Shown: one piece after another, positions 12,201-24,057 of the stretch
Layout of the letters: every line of letters starts with the position of its first letter
How positions within the stretch are numbered: position 1 is the stretch's first letter
Source: Aplysia californica
Taxonomy: Eukaryota; Mollusca; Gastropoda; Aplysiida; Aplysiidae
Assembly (NCBI RefSeq): GCF_000002075.1
Contig: NW_004797353.1
Location: forward strand, 305,718 to 369,717
DNA: 64,000 nt
Reading direction: 5' to 3'
Notes under the pieces: model-generated
Database searches by the model: none
What the model was told of the DNA's origin: nothing
The model's input: only the letters and a program-made list of their open reading frames with translations
Program-made: the position numbers and the translations under genes

Positions 12201-15200
12201 CAGCCCAACCTGTAAAATCAAAAAGGTAAATATAGTAATTGTTTGTCTGATTACAAGTTAGAATCTATACATTTATGTTCCTGTGTTGATATCTTGATTT
12301 TCGTTGTTACTGGTGTTTTACTAGCTCTGTTATTTATATATGGGATCTTATTTGGGCTAACCAGGTAACAGTCTCTTGGGGGGAGGGGGGTTGGAGGATG
12401 GGGGAGATTTACTCTTTGGCATTATTTGATTGCTCTGTATGGATTATGAAACCGATTTGTAAACTAACAACCTCGAAGCAAAAGAAATAATTCATGCTAC
12501 AAGCAGCCTCAAGTGATGTGTCTTTGTGTAGCCGTGCAAAGTTCGGTGTGCTACGTCTCACATGAAAGAGCATTAGGAAAATCAGGTCTAAATATAAAAT
12601 ATTTTCAGCTGTCTTTGTAAGCTTGTCATGTGTGTGTTCTACAGACTGTTAGAAGTGGGAGCAAGTTATTTTCTCTGTGGATCGATTCCATTTAATGTTC
12701 TTGAACGCTACGATAATTCTGATTAGATAGGCTACCTTAATGCATTGTTTTTGCTGCACATATTCTGTCTGTTCCTACTATAGATTAAATTGTATCTAGA
12801 ACTAAATGTCCAGCTCCAATAATAAACTGATTTGTGCTTTCAGTTTGCCTTCAGATTTCTTTGATGATAATGCTCAGCGCCAAGAGACACGAGAGAAGGC
12901 AAAAGCAGCGTTTTTAGCAGGGTATTCTTCTTCAGAGGAAAGTGATGATGATGATGAGAATGATGATGATGATGAGAATGATGATGATACGGGTCAGACA
13001 AAGACACAACCAGATTCTTCCTCATCAGCAGCTGCAGCAGCAGCAGCATCAAAAAAGGGCCTTCCTTCAGGTACGCCGAAGTATATATTTTCTATTAAAA
13101 GATAAAGAAATTATATTAGGTCTACTCGAAGTGTAAATGGTAAATGAACTTTATGCATTCATTCCTTCTTTTATTTTTAAAGGAAAGGACTGAAAAGTAA
13201 TCAACTTAGAATTAGGCAATGCTCCTTCGCATCAGAAAACACTGTTTGTGTTGTATTGCACTACCTTAGAATTACAAAGTTTTATCTGCTCATTATCTAG
13301 TTTTGAGAAATTTGACCTAAAAATAATTTTGTGTCTCACTATATGTCAAGCTTTTTCAAACTTTGTAATTCTAAGGTAACGATTAGTCAACATTTTGCGC
13401 CCTGTTGTGCTGATGCATATTATTTACAAGGCCAATGCCTATCTGAAAATACTGATTGCCCAATTCAAAGGAGGAAGAAAAGGATAGATGAGAAGCGTTA
13501 AAACTCAGTTTTCTATGCTTTCTATTTCAGATTTCTTTGACCCTGGCGAGGAGCCATCAGGCTCAGAAGAGAAACCAGAGTCCCAGCAGAACAAGAAGAT
13601 GTCAGAAATTTTACCAGAAGGCTTCTTTGATGACCCTAAGATGGATGCTAAGGTAAATGGAACAAAAGTCTATGGTTGTATTTGTATGTAGAAGAAAGTA
13701 CTGTGAAAAAGGACAGGGTCGTCTTACTCAAAAAGATAACAAGAAGTTGACCCCAAAAAGTTATCTTGTTTTAGAATCTGTCTTAATATTTTTTTATGAA
13801 TTGCTTTTATGAGTTTTTAAATCTGACTAGGCTGTTGATAAAAGCTTATAATACTCGTACGGGTAGTGTTTTATGTGGGCGGTTGGCGGGTGCTCTGGTG
13901 TGGTTTGCTCCTTCTTTCCTATTAAACATCTATCATCTTTATCTCCCCTCCTTTTTTATGTTTGTTACTGTCTTATAACACCTCTAATCTTCTGGCGCTC
14001 ATATGACCTTATGCAGTTGAGAGCGCCATAAAAGCTCTACTAAAACTAAAAAAGAGTGTTTTATAAATGCAATGTATTATTATTATTATATCATTCTTGC
14101 AATAGCTAATTCAGTTTCAGAGCTGTGCAGTGCATTTTCACAGAGTGAGATCAGTTAGCCTAAGATGCAAAACATTTCTCTCATTTGTTCATAGTGTTTG
14201 TTTACTGTACTAACCCAAAGAGTTTGTTATACATAATAAATAAAACCTTTTTTTCCCCCAAAACCATCTCTTTTCATCAAATTGAATAAGGAAGTTTAGG
14301 TGTTTTCACTCACCCATAGACACAATTTAGTCTTATCATCAATCCTGCATTTTTTATTGCGTACTTTTCATGGCAAGGGTTCTTACTGCTGTGTCCTATG
14401 CTATGAATACCAAATTTATCTCTGTGCATTTTGTGGATTCTCTTACCCTCACATCTCCATTCTCAGGTCAGGAAAGTGGAGTACAAAGACAAAATGGAGG
14501 AGGAGTGGGACCTGTTTCAGAGAGCCATGAAGGAAGAAGCTCATGTAAGTATGGGGTTGTTTTTGTTTGATTTGTGGTGGCATGGTCTGCCTTTCCATTT
14601 TCCTCAAATCTCAAAGATTGCTAGAGAGTTAGATGGGCGGGTGACATGATACTGCCCCCAACTGTTTTCTGTAAGACTTGACAGCTGTTCATATGACCTT
14701 GTGCAGTTGCGAGCGCCGTAAAACCCTCTACTATTAAAAAAAAATAAATAAATGACAGTTGTGTTCTGCTTTCAATAATTTCATGCTCAATAGAGAATTT
14801 TGGAAAGGGACTCAAGTACAATTGACTTGTGGGCTTTGTTCTCATTACTATTTACAAATCCAGTCTTGAAAATTAATAACTTTGCTGTAGAGTTGGCAAA
14901 TCTGTGAAGAGCAATGCTGAAAATCTATACTTTCTGTATATCATAAAATTTTTTCTCTTTAACTCCTTCGTTGCATTATGACATAGGCTACCTGGTACAT
15001 ATTGAAAATTCATAATTTTTAGCACTGAGCTGAACCATGTACGTCACGGAAGTGGGCAAAATTTGTCGCTCCTGATTGTTTATGTGACGTTACATGTATG
15101 TCATGATAATAGCCTAGCTCTAATTCTTCTGTACAGAGTTTTAGCCACAAACGCTGCATAGATTCATATTTGAAATAAAAGATGCGCGTATTGGTACCAA

Positions 15201-16874
15201 ATTTGCTAATATTATTTTACTGCTAGGCTTGCAAGCAATCGATAAATACAGATCTAGGCTTGCGGGAGGCCGTGTGCTCTCGTAAAACGTCAAAATCGAA
15301 GTGACTTTAAAAAGTCAAACAAATTCACTTTTTTAGTTAGATTTGCAGGTTATTCGAAATTATGAGTAAGATGGGAGGAAATGGGGAATAAGAAAAATGA
15401 CAATCGAAGACCCGATATCCGAAATATGTCTTGAGTGATATAGATCTAGATCTAGACCGTGCGTCCATTACTACTGAGACTTTAAGCTACTTCTTGGGAA
15501 ACGAGCTCAGCTAAAAATCCAGTGCTGACAGTAGGAACGTTTACCCCCTGGCAACGAACGGGTTAAGCAACAAAAAACATGGGTAAAACACAGAAAATCC
15601 AGCGGCCCCTCAGATTTTGATTTAAGTTTAAGTGGACTCCACTGTGTTTGCTGTCTTTAGAAGTGATGATCCACTGGTGTAAATCTCATGACACAGATAT
15701 AGATAAAATTAGTGATTTTGAATTAGGGTGATACAATCGGTTTGTCACTATTTGATGTCTTTTAATAAATGATCTACTGTTGTTGCCATAACGTTATTTA
15801 GAGAATGTGTCTAACTTTTTCTTCCTCTATCCCCAGGTTTCTGAGGTCATCATGGAAGAAGAGGATGAGCAGGCCAATCTGGACAGAAACATTGATGAGA
15901 TTGACGACCAGATGTAAGTCACAGGGGTTGTCAAGTCTATGAATCCATCAACCTTATCTCTCCTCCGTCTTTTTTGTGTTTGCTACTCTCTTGTAACACC
16001 TGTAATCTTGGGCACTTATATGACCTTATTGCGTTGCTAGTGCCGTAAAACTTTTACTAAAACTAAAACAAAAGTCTATGAGTGTTGTCTCTGAAAGAAT
16101 ACTGTGGTACCTCAGTTGATGTGACCCTGGAGTATAGGGAGAGTGGTCATGATGCAAATCTCTTTATGAAATTGGGATAATTTGGATGAATTAAGTTTTG
16201 CTCCCCATCTTGAACAAGGATGAACATGAATCACTTTCTGATTTTTGCACCCTTTACTGCTCCTAAAATTTTGTGTAAAAGTGCATAATTCAAAGCTAGC
16301 AAATCTACCTAGGGCTGTTAATTGTTCTATGATTGTCAGACAAATTCATATTCCCTGTACTGTTGCCCTGAGAACTTTTTTTAACTGCTACCCTCGTAAT
16401 GTGTGACATTCACAGAAAACCCAGCTGTGCTCATTCCTCCTTTAGAAATATCAGTATCAGAACAATTTTAATTCAAACATAGAATTTACTTTGCAAAATT
16501 TCAATTTTAATGGATAGTTACTACTTTAGACATTTAGTTTGCAATTTTTTGTCTTTATTATTTTGTGCAAAATGTGTACATTTATTTGAGTTTGAGGTGC
16601 TGAAAAATGAACTCACTGACTGAAAACATCATAGTCCAAGCACAATTTTTTTACTGAAAAGTTACAATAGTTCTTGTCAGTATTGTCATGGTCTTCTTTT
16701 TTCCCCGTTTCCAGTCACAGGTGGCAGGAAGTGGAAAACCTCCATGTGAAGAAAGAAACCATTCTGAAGACGACAACAAAAGAAGGACAGAAGGATGAGG
16801 ACAGTGGGGACGATTTAGAGGAGGAAGACCTCGACCAGTTCTTGGAATGGCGGGCCAAGAAAGTGATGAAATGA
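9226..16874 (+). CDS. ZNF830: ZNF830-like C2H2 zinc-finger protein (first exon missing)
   Basis: Eight exons with matching phases: 9226-9325, 10188-10302, 12198-12225, 12844-13070, 13531-13652, 14467-14544, 15837-15913 and 16715-16874, giving 301 residues plus a missing N-terminus. The first exon carries a U1-like C2H2 finger (CILCNNVIK followed by HVQSKQH). Later exons hold two copies of a short Phe-Phe-Asp motif ([17 protein letters not shown]), an Asp-rich low-complexity tract, and a C-terminal acidic helix region ending [18 protein letters not shown]. This order matches ZNF830 (omcg1/CCDC16), a nuclear protein of spliceosomal complexes needed for cell-cycle progression and genome stability. 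About 50 residues before the finger are expected, and no matching exon was found between 8000 and 9225. The 28-base exon at 12198 is unusually small. An AATAAA follows at 16916-16921. Confidence 0.88.
9575..9965 (+). mobile_element. SINE, long body, structured tail
   Basis: Best preserved long-body copy. It carries the tail stem GGCGCTC (9907-9913) pairing with GAGCGCC (9934-9940) and an internal GTCAC/GTGAC stem at 9776-9791. It lies in an intron of the ZNF830-like gene. Confidence 0.8.
10785..11112 (+). mobile_element. LINE 3' end fragment (non-LTR retrotransposon)
   Basis: Translation gives the C-terminal signature of many invertebrate LINE ORF2 proteins: [14 protein letters not shown], then [30 protein letters not shown]. 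Stops lie at the position of R-R-R-stop-R-W-I-G-H (about 10878) and near 11030. The fragment ends in an ATGATGATG run, as expected for a 3' tail. It is an inactive, 5'-truncated copy in a ZNF830 intron. Confidence 0.75.
11690..11795. mobile_element. Tc1/mariner-like terminal remnant
   Basis: Repeated GGGATCTTAAG-type phrases end in TTAAGTGGAGACTACTG followed by TA, like the terminus of a Tigger/pogo-type element with a TA target. The opposite end was not found. Confidence 0.35.
13262..13378. mobile_element. 117-bp foldback MITE
   Basis: Perfect 21-base inverted repeats, starting TACCTTAGAA at 13262-13282 and ending TTCTAAGGTA at 13358-13378, enclose about 75 bases without coding potential. 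With TA as target duplication the inner ends would be CCTTAG...CTAAGG. It lies in an intron of the ZNF830-like gene. Confidence 0.7.
13872..14052 (+). mobile_element. SINE, short body, structured tail
   Basis: Starts GCGGTTGGCGGGTGCTCTGG and ends in the shared tail with stem GGCGCTC (13994-14000) and GAGCGCC (14021-14027), then CTACTAAAACTAAAA. About 180 bases, with a body unlike the long-body SINEs. Confidence 0.75.
14690..14750 (+). mobile_element. SINE tail fragment
   Basis: Only the tail is left (CATATGACC, then GCGAGCGCCGTAAAACC and an A-rich end). The left stem strand has decayed. Confidence 0.5.
15945..16072 (+). mobile_element. SINE, short body, 5' truncated
   Basis: Tail stem reads GGCACTT / TAGTGCC rather than GGCGCTC / GAGCGCC, so paired positions have changed together. 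It follows directly after an exon of the ZNF830-like gene. Confidence 0.65.
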
Positions 16875-16915
16875 ATTCATCGGAGAAAGAAATTAAGACA
16901 AAACTATGACAATAG

Positions 16916-16921
16916 AATAAA
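16916..16921 (+). terminator. Poly(A) signal of the ZNF830-like gene
   Basis: AATAAA, 42 bases after the stop codon. Confidence 0.75.
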
Positions 16922-16999
16922 CAAATGTAAGGAAAATCTCGTCCTTATTCTGTGGAACAATGTTGTTTGCTACTGCCCACTGCCATGCAAATGTTACTG

Positions 17000-18275
17000 A
17001 AATCAGTCATGCTGGTAATGAAGTGAGAGGAATGCTCAGACAATTTGAAGGTGGACCAAGCTGTCAGTGTTAGGACAGCCCTTGCTGTGTAATCGTGAGC
17101 TAAGCGATATAACTGATGAAGACCATAACGCCAAGAGGTTTGCTGTTGTTGTTTTTGTCACGATTGACTGATGGTGTTGACAGGAACAGATGCAAACATG
17201 TATTCTGACATGAGATGGAAACTGATGAAGGTACAGCCGTGGTAAGGGAGAAATCATGATCTGAAAACTGTCTTGAGTGTTTCTTTGATTTTTTACTTGA
17301 ATTGAGGCTGTAATTTACTGAAGAAACAGGTAAAGGGTAAGTTTGAAGTATTATCCATAAGGGCTGGGGGGGTTTTAATATAACACTTTTAAACATAGTT
17401 CATACAGAGATACTAAAAAAATACAGTTTGCCATCTGTAATATTTGATTTTTTAAATTCATTTGTGAGGCATGCTGACAAAATGAGTCAAAGTAAGCTGG
17501 GGCTGCCATTTCCTCCGCTAAACTCCGCTACAGCGACAGCGGGCCCATCAGAAAGAGAGTTGCTGGGAGCAGGGTGTCTGCCATGCCCCGGGAATTGGAA
17601 AAAAATTACAGAGACCTGGGAAAATGCATAAAAGATCTTGAATATTTGAAAACCAAATCCAATGACGTCATTATCAAATTCATTTTTGCCTATCGCGATT
17701 GTGATATTAATTCAGCTTTTCCCGGTCTGAGATTACGTTACACGCGGAATTGTATGTGACACCGAGGCTCGACCGGAAAATCAAGATCTACTTTTGCTTT
17801 CGTTACCACCCAGAAATTTGTCAGTCATAGTCTGATAATGCAACATTTGTAACATGCATGTTCTGCATTACAAACGGGGTGTTGCCATGAGAATTAATCA
17901 ATATTCATCACTGTGCTGTCACTTGTGGAGACAAAAAGAAAGTTATTATCAGTGATGTTTGTGACCAAAAGTGAAAAAGGAGGAAAATGTCGCGTGACAT
18001 ATAAAAGTCAGTTTTCCCATTAAAGACTCCCATCTTTAAAACAACTTGAGGGGACAGATAAAAGCTAAAATAGCTGTACTTACATTATCTTCAACTTGAG
18101 TAGGCATACAGGCATCCCCCTGTTAACATTTTCTTCTCTTGTTGAAAGGCCCTTGCAATGAAGACTGGTGTCTCTTGAAGGCCTTCTTGATGGCGCTCTC
18201 TTTGATCATTCTGGCTTTTGCAATTGTTGTCAGAGTGTGCACTTGCTGCTCTAAAGCTCTCTTCTTCTCCTCTTT
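17000..18275. other. No gene recognised
   Basis: No exon-like open frame on either strand. The part after about 17490 is somewhat more GC-rich and may belong to the flank of the hAT element at 18276, but no terminal repeat was seen. Confidence 0.5.
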
Positions 18276-20428
18276 TTATTCTCTAACTTTGTTCAGTTGC
18301 TTCCTGTATCTGGCATGGGAAGACTTCATAGAGCACGCAAAGTTAGGGTTGACAGCAGTGTGCAAGGTTTCCTTTCTCTTGAAGCAGTCCACAGCAGAAG
18401 TATCCCTTGACATCAGGAAATATTTGATGGTCTGGACAGCAGAAAATGTAGACATTGTCATGTTGCCTGACTTAACCTTTATGATGTCTTTCATCCTGGA
18501 GAATGAGCCTTCAACTTGTGGCCCATGAAATATGGAGAGACATGCTCTGGCTAACTTCTGGAGTGTAGGAAACTTTTTTTGCTTGCTCCACCATGCATCC
18601 ACTCTTTCATGTGTATTAGTGTTTGGAGTGATGTTATACTCCTTGATTTCAGTGGCCAGCAAATTCATTTTTACAGGGGTTAAATAGTGTGGACAATAAT
18701 CCTTTAGATTATTGAGAGATTTTCCTACCACTGAATGGCAAGGCACTTCTGGATCAAGGGCAAAAAGGCATGCAAGGAACTTGTCAAACGGCAGGGTTGT
18801 CAAGAGGTGTTTGGCACAAAACATATATAGGCCTTTGAGACAGTCATGAGAAAACTGTTTTGATCAGCATAACCTTTGAAGAGTTTCAAAGTTGTTTTCC
18901 ACACTGCCAACATCAAGTTTCAGGAGCTGGTTGGGAGAAAGGTCCACAATTTTCTCTGGCTTGAGGAAGCTAGCAAGAATTTCTTGGTAGTGCTCACTTG
19001 AAAATCATGCATCTTGTGCACCATTGGCTCAACACTTTGAAAAGTACACACATATTCTTTTAAAATTGGCAGTGCTGAAGAATAGAAGTTCAAGATCAAA
19101 CTTGTCTGGGTGAAATGTGTGAACAGTCTATCTATAATCCTCTGCTTCCTGTCACAATTGTCTTTGCTCAGAGTTTTGAACATTTTCTTCAAACGCTGAA
19201 AAATCTGATGCTCTTTGATTACACCCTTGCTGTCAGGTTTGTAGAACTGATGGATGAAGTCATTGATTACATCTTTGTGAGTCTGGGGTGAAGAGATGAA
19301 TGGAAAGTAGAACAACCTCAGCATGTCTAGTAATCTCAGAGTTGAGAAAGTGGTGTCATACACAGAAAGCCATCTGTGTGGAATAAAGCATTGAGGAGCA
19401 CTGTACTTCACATTAAAGAGATCACAGAGCTCTGCAAGAATGTCCTTAGAAACAGATGACCACTTAAAATCTGTGTTCAGATCATGAAAGAGCCTTTCTA
19501 CCCTATCATCAAAGGGTTTGTAAAAAATTTTCACTGCATTATGTGTGTGGTGGCATGAGTCCCCATTGATATCTAGAAGGTGAGGAACATGGTTCCTGAG
19601 GCGCGCTTCAACTCCAGATTTTGCACCTCTCATGACACTGCATGAGTCAAGCGGACAAGATTGCAGATTTTTCCATGGAATTGAATTGCTGTCAATGAGA
19701 TTTTTGATGGCTCTGAAAATAGTTTCTGCATCTGTTTTAATCAGTTCCACAGAATCTAAATGTTCAATTACAACTTGCTCTTCCACTGGGCTGTAGTAAC
19801 TAACCAACACAGCTAGCACCTTTTTATTGTTAGAGGATGTTGCCTCATCAATGTTCAAGGAAAATGGACATGCCATCATGTTTTCAATAATCCCTTTGGT
19901 AAAGAAGTCTGACACTCCGTATTTCAGTTTATATGCAGCTGTGCATCTATCTAGGGAAACACCTGCTAGGGCCTTTGGGTCACTTGAGCATTCACAAATT
20001 AATTCTACCAGTTTTGGAGCTACAGAAAAAGAAATGTTTTCTGCCATCATGCTCAAAACCATAACTTCTAAATTGGCAGTGCAATTGCTCACAGGGATCA
20101 AGCTACAACTATCGTATTCACGAGGCTGACTTGGGGGTGGTTCAGAAGTCGAATGTTCATCAGAAGAACCAGCAGAAGATTTATTAGACCTAGGTCTAAA
20201 TAAAGGGAAAAGGGGTGTTTCTTGAGTCTCCTTTGAGAACTGACCACCAAGAGTATAATTTGTCTTCCTATACTCCACTCGAGAAACATGTTTTGTAGAT
20301 TGAACATGATCTACTAATGCAACCTTGCCTTTTTCACCATAGCTTATCACATCATTGCAATACGAACAAAGGGCTTTGTTAGCAATGGAATCTCCAGGTT
20401 TTACATCCAATTTCAAAGGTGTCTCCAA
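18276..20428 (-). pseudogene. hAT-family transposase, decayed
   Basis: The minus-strand reading starts with a BED-like zinc finger (CSYCNDVIS, then DHVQSTKH), followed by hAT core motifs: SLNIDEATS (first Asp), CPLDSCSVMRG (second Asp), HLLDINGDSCHHTHNAVK, and a C-terminal dimerisation domain with FPTLQKLARACLSIFHGP and VEGSFSRMKDI (candidate catalytic Glu). Codons 20428-18920 are one open frame; the frame then shifts near 19000 and a stop lies at 18864-18866 before the C-terminal part resumes, so it is inactive. hAT transposases cut and paste DNA and make 8-bp target duplications; the ends of this copy were not located. The plus-strand frame at 18139-18528 is only its antisense shadow. Confidence 0.82.
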
Positions 20429-20439
20429 CCAGACTGGAT

Positions 20440-21600
20440 TTCCTGACAGTTTATGGTGAAACCTAGATCAGCAAGAAGAGAAAACACAAACTCTTTTGTG
20501 TCCTCTATACTGCTACTGCTAGCACTGCCAATCAGGCAAAAATCGTCCACGTAGCTGACACTACGGAAATGTTTTTATCGAATGTGCTGCACCACAGTTC
20601 TGATAGTTTTGACAATGGCATAACAAGATACACTGAGACCAAATGGTAACACACAGAACTCGTAGGTATCTTCAAATTCAAACCCCAGAAATTTTCTATG
20701 TTCCTCATGTATGGGTATTTGATGGTATCCACTTTTTATGTCTATTGTAACGAGGAGGTCATCTAGCTGGCACAACTTGATAATGGTTGAAATGTCTTCC
20801 TAAACCATGGACGGGCATTTCGAAACATTGTTGATTCTTTGTAGGTCGTGAATAAGACGAAACTTTTGTTCTCCCTTTTTAGGAACCACCGAGAGGGGTG
20901 AAACACAATGGGGTTTGTCTTTGGCGATCCGCACACAGTTTTTCGACTACAGCTCCTTTATTTCTGATCTCACAAAATCATGCTCCTGACTTGAATTGTC
21001 TGTTCTCGAGTTCGAAGACATAGGAACGGCAACGAAAGGAATCCTGACCCCGTTAAAAATCCAATCATGAATCACGTTATTGTTTGTTATAGCCGCCCAA
21101 TTGTGAAAGTTTTGACGTAAGGGGTAAACAATACTCATGTCTCGCCCCTCGTGGCACGTCCGCCTTGTTATTGGCCGGGGCCAGTCCACTCGTCGCTTTG
21201 TGCGGGGCGATCAGGAAAACTTGACCTGTTGTTGCCAAAGCATTGTCTGCTGCGGGAGCCCAACCTTGGGTTTCTGAACCACATGTTTTGATAGCCGCCT
21301 CGCGAGTAGTGTGTCGACCTGCCACGACTCGCGTTGTATCTGTGGCTGGGCGAGCCTCTGTGCTTGGCGGAGATCGCTGCTAGCTCAGTGGCCACCCTGA
21401 TGTTGCTTAGCGATTTTTCATTAAAGACAGCACAGTTGGCTAAACAATTTGCTTGTTTCTTCGTCGAAAGTGGACTTGACGAGACCGCTGTATTCCGACA
21501 GTAAAAAGTTAATTTGAGCTTGCAAAACTGGACAGGGCATTCATTTCGCAGTTCAGCAGATACGGCGACCATCATCAAATCGCGGAAGTCGGGGAATCCA
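20440..21600 (-). mobile_element. DIRS-like tyrosine-recombinase retrotransposon relic, broken
   Basis: Minus-strand fragments match the order of a DIRS-type pol: a segment resembling the N-terminal part that precedes the reverse transcriptase (near 21180-20950), then reverse-transcriptase motifs TIDIKSGYHQIPIHEEHRKF and VLPFGLSVSCYAIVK, the latter typical of DIRS elements rather than Ty3. No recombinase or terminal repeats were seen. The relic is fragmentary, with several breaks, and is truncated against the hAT element at its 3' side. It looks old. Confidence 0.65.
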
Positions 21601-21717
21601 AGGAAAGGCGAGGAAATTCCTCTCTGGTCTTCAATTTCTGCGGCATAGCCATGAAAGGTAGAACAAAGGATTCAGTAGTTCCAAGAATCTTTGTAGAGCA
21701 TGTAGCAAAGATATCTG

Positions 21718-22330
21718 TTAGCAGGGAAGCGTAGCAGGTACAGCTAAGTGCTCACACATGTCCAAGAGATCTTGCTTTAGATCAGCACTGAGATCAAAGT
21801 CTCTATGTGAGTAAATGTCATCCAGGAGATGTGGTAAGATAGCATCATAGTCAAGAGTTGATAAGAATTTCTTAGAAATGTTGTGTATGTGAATGCATAC
21901 ACCTCCATATACATCATGCAAATGAGCAGGGATCACAGTGAAATTTTTCGCCAACCCCTGAACTTTGACGGTTGATCTGATAGACTTCAGTAAATATTGT
22001 GCCCCCCCTTCCACATCAGTTTAAAAAATACTGGATGGGGAGCGACTTCCTTCATTTAAGCATGAAATCCACAGTGCACACCTCTCATGTGTAAGCAGCT
22101 GAATCGGTCAGGATGGGGCCTAAGTTTGTCAACGGAATTTCATCTTCTCTGAGTTTTACCATGATAGCATTGAAAACAGTTTCACCACATACCAGTCAGT
22201 TCTATGGCACCGTACAAATGGGTCACACTTTTTTGTAATACATTAGAGAAGTAGCATGACAAATTGACATTATAGATTTGGCCTGGTTTGACAAGAAGGA
22301 CATTGTCGATGAGTGTGTCTTTGAGAAGCT
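21718..22330 (-). pseudogene. Second hAT-like transposase fragment
   Basis: The minus-strand frame 22014-21718 reads AHLHDVYGGVCIHIHNISKK, parallel to HLLDINGDSCHHTHNAVK in the larger hAT copy, followed by a similarly placed Asp-rich helix region (DLSADLKQDLLDMCEHL). It is a short internal piece of a different, related hAT. Upstream sequence to 22330 may belong to it. Confidence 0.5.
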
Positions 22331-24030
22331 TGAAAACAATTTATTATTATGAAATTATAAAAGACATGTCAGATTTGAAGAAAAGGGCATTGGGTGAAAA
22401 TCTATAAATTAGACCCATGTGTCAATTTTAAGCCGACATCTCCATTTACAGAATGTAAAAAGTAACCTTTTGTTAGCATGCCTCACATTCTGATGCCAAA
22501 GTCATAATTTTTCTAATTGAGAAAGCGTTTGCTCATTTTCTATGAGAGAGCATATATCTTCAGAGAAAATCTATCAGATCAAACTTTAATTGTTTATCTT
22601 TGATGGGCTTCTCTTGAAAGTGGTTTTAATGGGCTCACATGTTTGATTCAAAGAAAGCCCATGGTAAAACAATAATTATTCATAGTTGTCAAAAAGCTCA
22701 TTGACTGGCTCCCAGGAATAACTGACAGTGGTGAACGAGGAATTACTGGTGGCTCTATCAAACCACATGTCGGGGGGCAGCAGCTCGAGTATCGTAGCTC
22801 GTGATTTTGGCGAAAATCAAAAGCGCTGAGAAAGGGCGCTTGCTATGTAAAAATCTCAAGAATTGTGGGTTTATTTAGTGAAAATATTGGTCAAATTTAA
22901 ATCTAATACTGTTGATGGATATGTGGTGAAAAATCAGCTTTTTGTTCCTATCTTAAAATTTGAAAAACTCACGTTATGATAGTTGTGCTGCTAACTTGGG
23001 ATGTTAACGGTACCTTGTCCTGCTGTTGCTGTCCAATTTCTTCGCAAGATATTACACTGTTGTTACTAGTGTTACTCTAATATGACCACAGCCTATGTAC
23101 GTCTGCTCTGAGGTGCAATTATTTTGCAGTAAGTTCAGTAACGGTTTTCAGAGCAAATGCCTGTACTCTTCAAAGTTGGTTGCAGAGTAGAAAGCAGATA
23201 CAACACTCAGATGAATATGTTGCTTCCAATTTCACTGGCCTTTTTTTCATAATGTTTGGCATTTTCTTTTTTTCATCCACATTTATCCACATGGCTTTTC
23301 CATTCACTTTTAATTGAAATGACAAAGCTTATGAGAGGAAAAATATTGAGAGATATCTCAAATATGAATTGTTTGTTTGATGGGGCCGAATGTTGCATGT
23401 TTGATGGCCTGAAGTGATTGTTGTTTACCCATTTGACTTTTACATAAAATAAAATATCATTATGCAACTGTACAGTAGACTTTAAACGTTTGTGGCAATG
23501 CCAGTACTTGTTTTTACCCATCCAGTCCTATGATATTTCTTATGCAGGGTGTTCCAAAATGATGTGTGGGATAGTCTGGTACACAGTTCTTCTTTAGTCC
23601 AGCTTAAATATGGGCGTTACTTACTTTTTTTAACTGATTTAGTCTTTATTTTATTTTTACTTTTACTCTATGGTATTTATTTGGCCACTCAAAACGAAGC
23701 CGAAATGAATAAAAATTTAATTCTAAAATGTTCTTTGAAAAGAGGTTTATCCACCATCAGTTTCACATTGTATGGGCAGAGCAAGGGGGCGATAGGCAAT
23801 TTTGATTGATAGAAGAAAGGGTAACAAATCTTTGGTTTGTCCAGTAAATGTTGATGGCAGTTTTCGGGTTGCATTTTGACTGGGGGACAGAAATTGTATT
23901 TTGTTAAGACAAACAAAAACAAAAGTACCCAGAAACAGCAAAATTTTCAAAACAATTAGAAAACATGTATGGTCAAAACACCCCACTTTCTGTCACTCAT
24001 GACAGGTTAAATAATCAAGACAACAAAGAT
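22331..24030. other. No gene recognised
   Basis: AT-rich sequence, no convincing exon or repeat. It separates the transposon cluster from the 3' end of the bHLH-HMG gene. Confidence 0.5.
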
Positions 24031-24051
24031 AAAAATTAATAAGAAAAAATG

Positions 24052-24057
24052 TTTATT
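24052..24057 (-). terminator. Candidate poly(A) signal of the bHLH-HMG gene
   Basis: TTTATT on the plus strand (AATAAA on minus), about 1.33 kb after the stop codon. Other AATAAA-like sites exist in this AT-rich stretch, so the choice is tentative. Confidence 0.35.

Noticed and set aside
12840-13136. His-, Met- and Gln-rich frames around 12900-13050
   Set aside because: Alternate-frame readings of the GAT repeat that encodes the Asp tract of the ZNF830-like protein.
18139-18528. 129-codon plus-strand frame
   Set aside because: Antisense of the hAT C-terminal dimerisation domain, which has clear family motifs on the minus strand.
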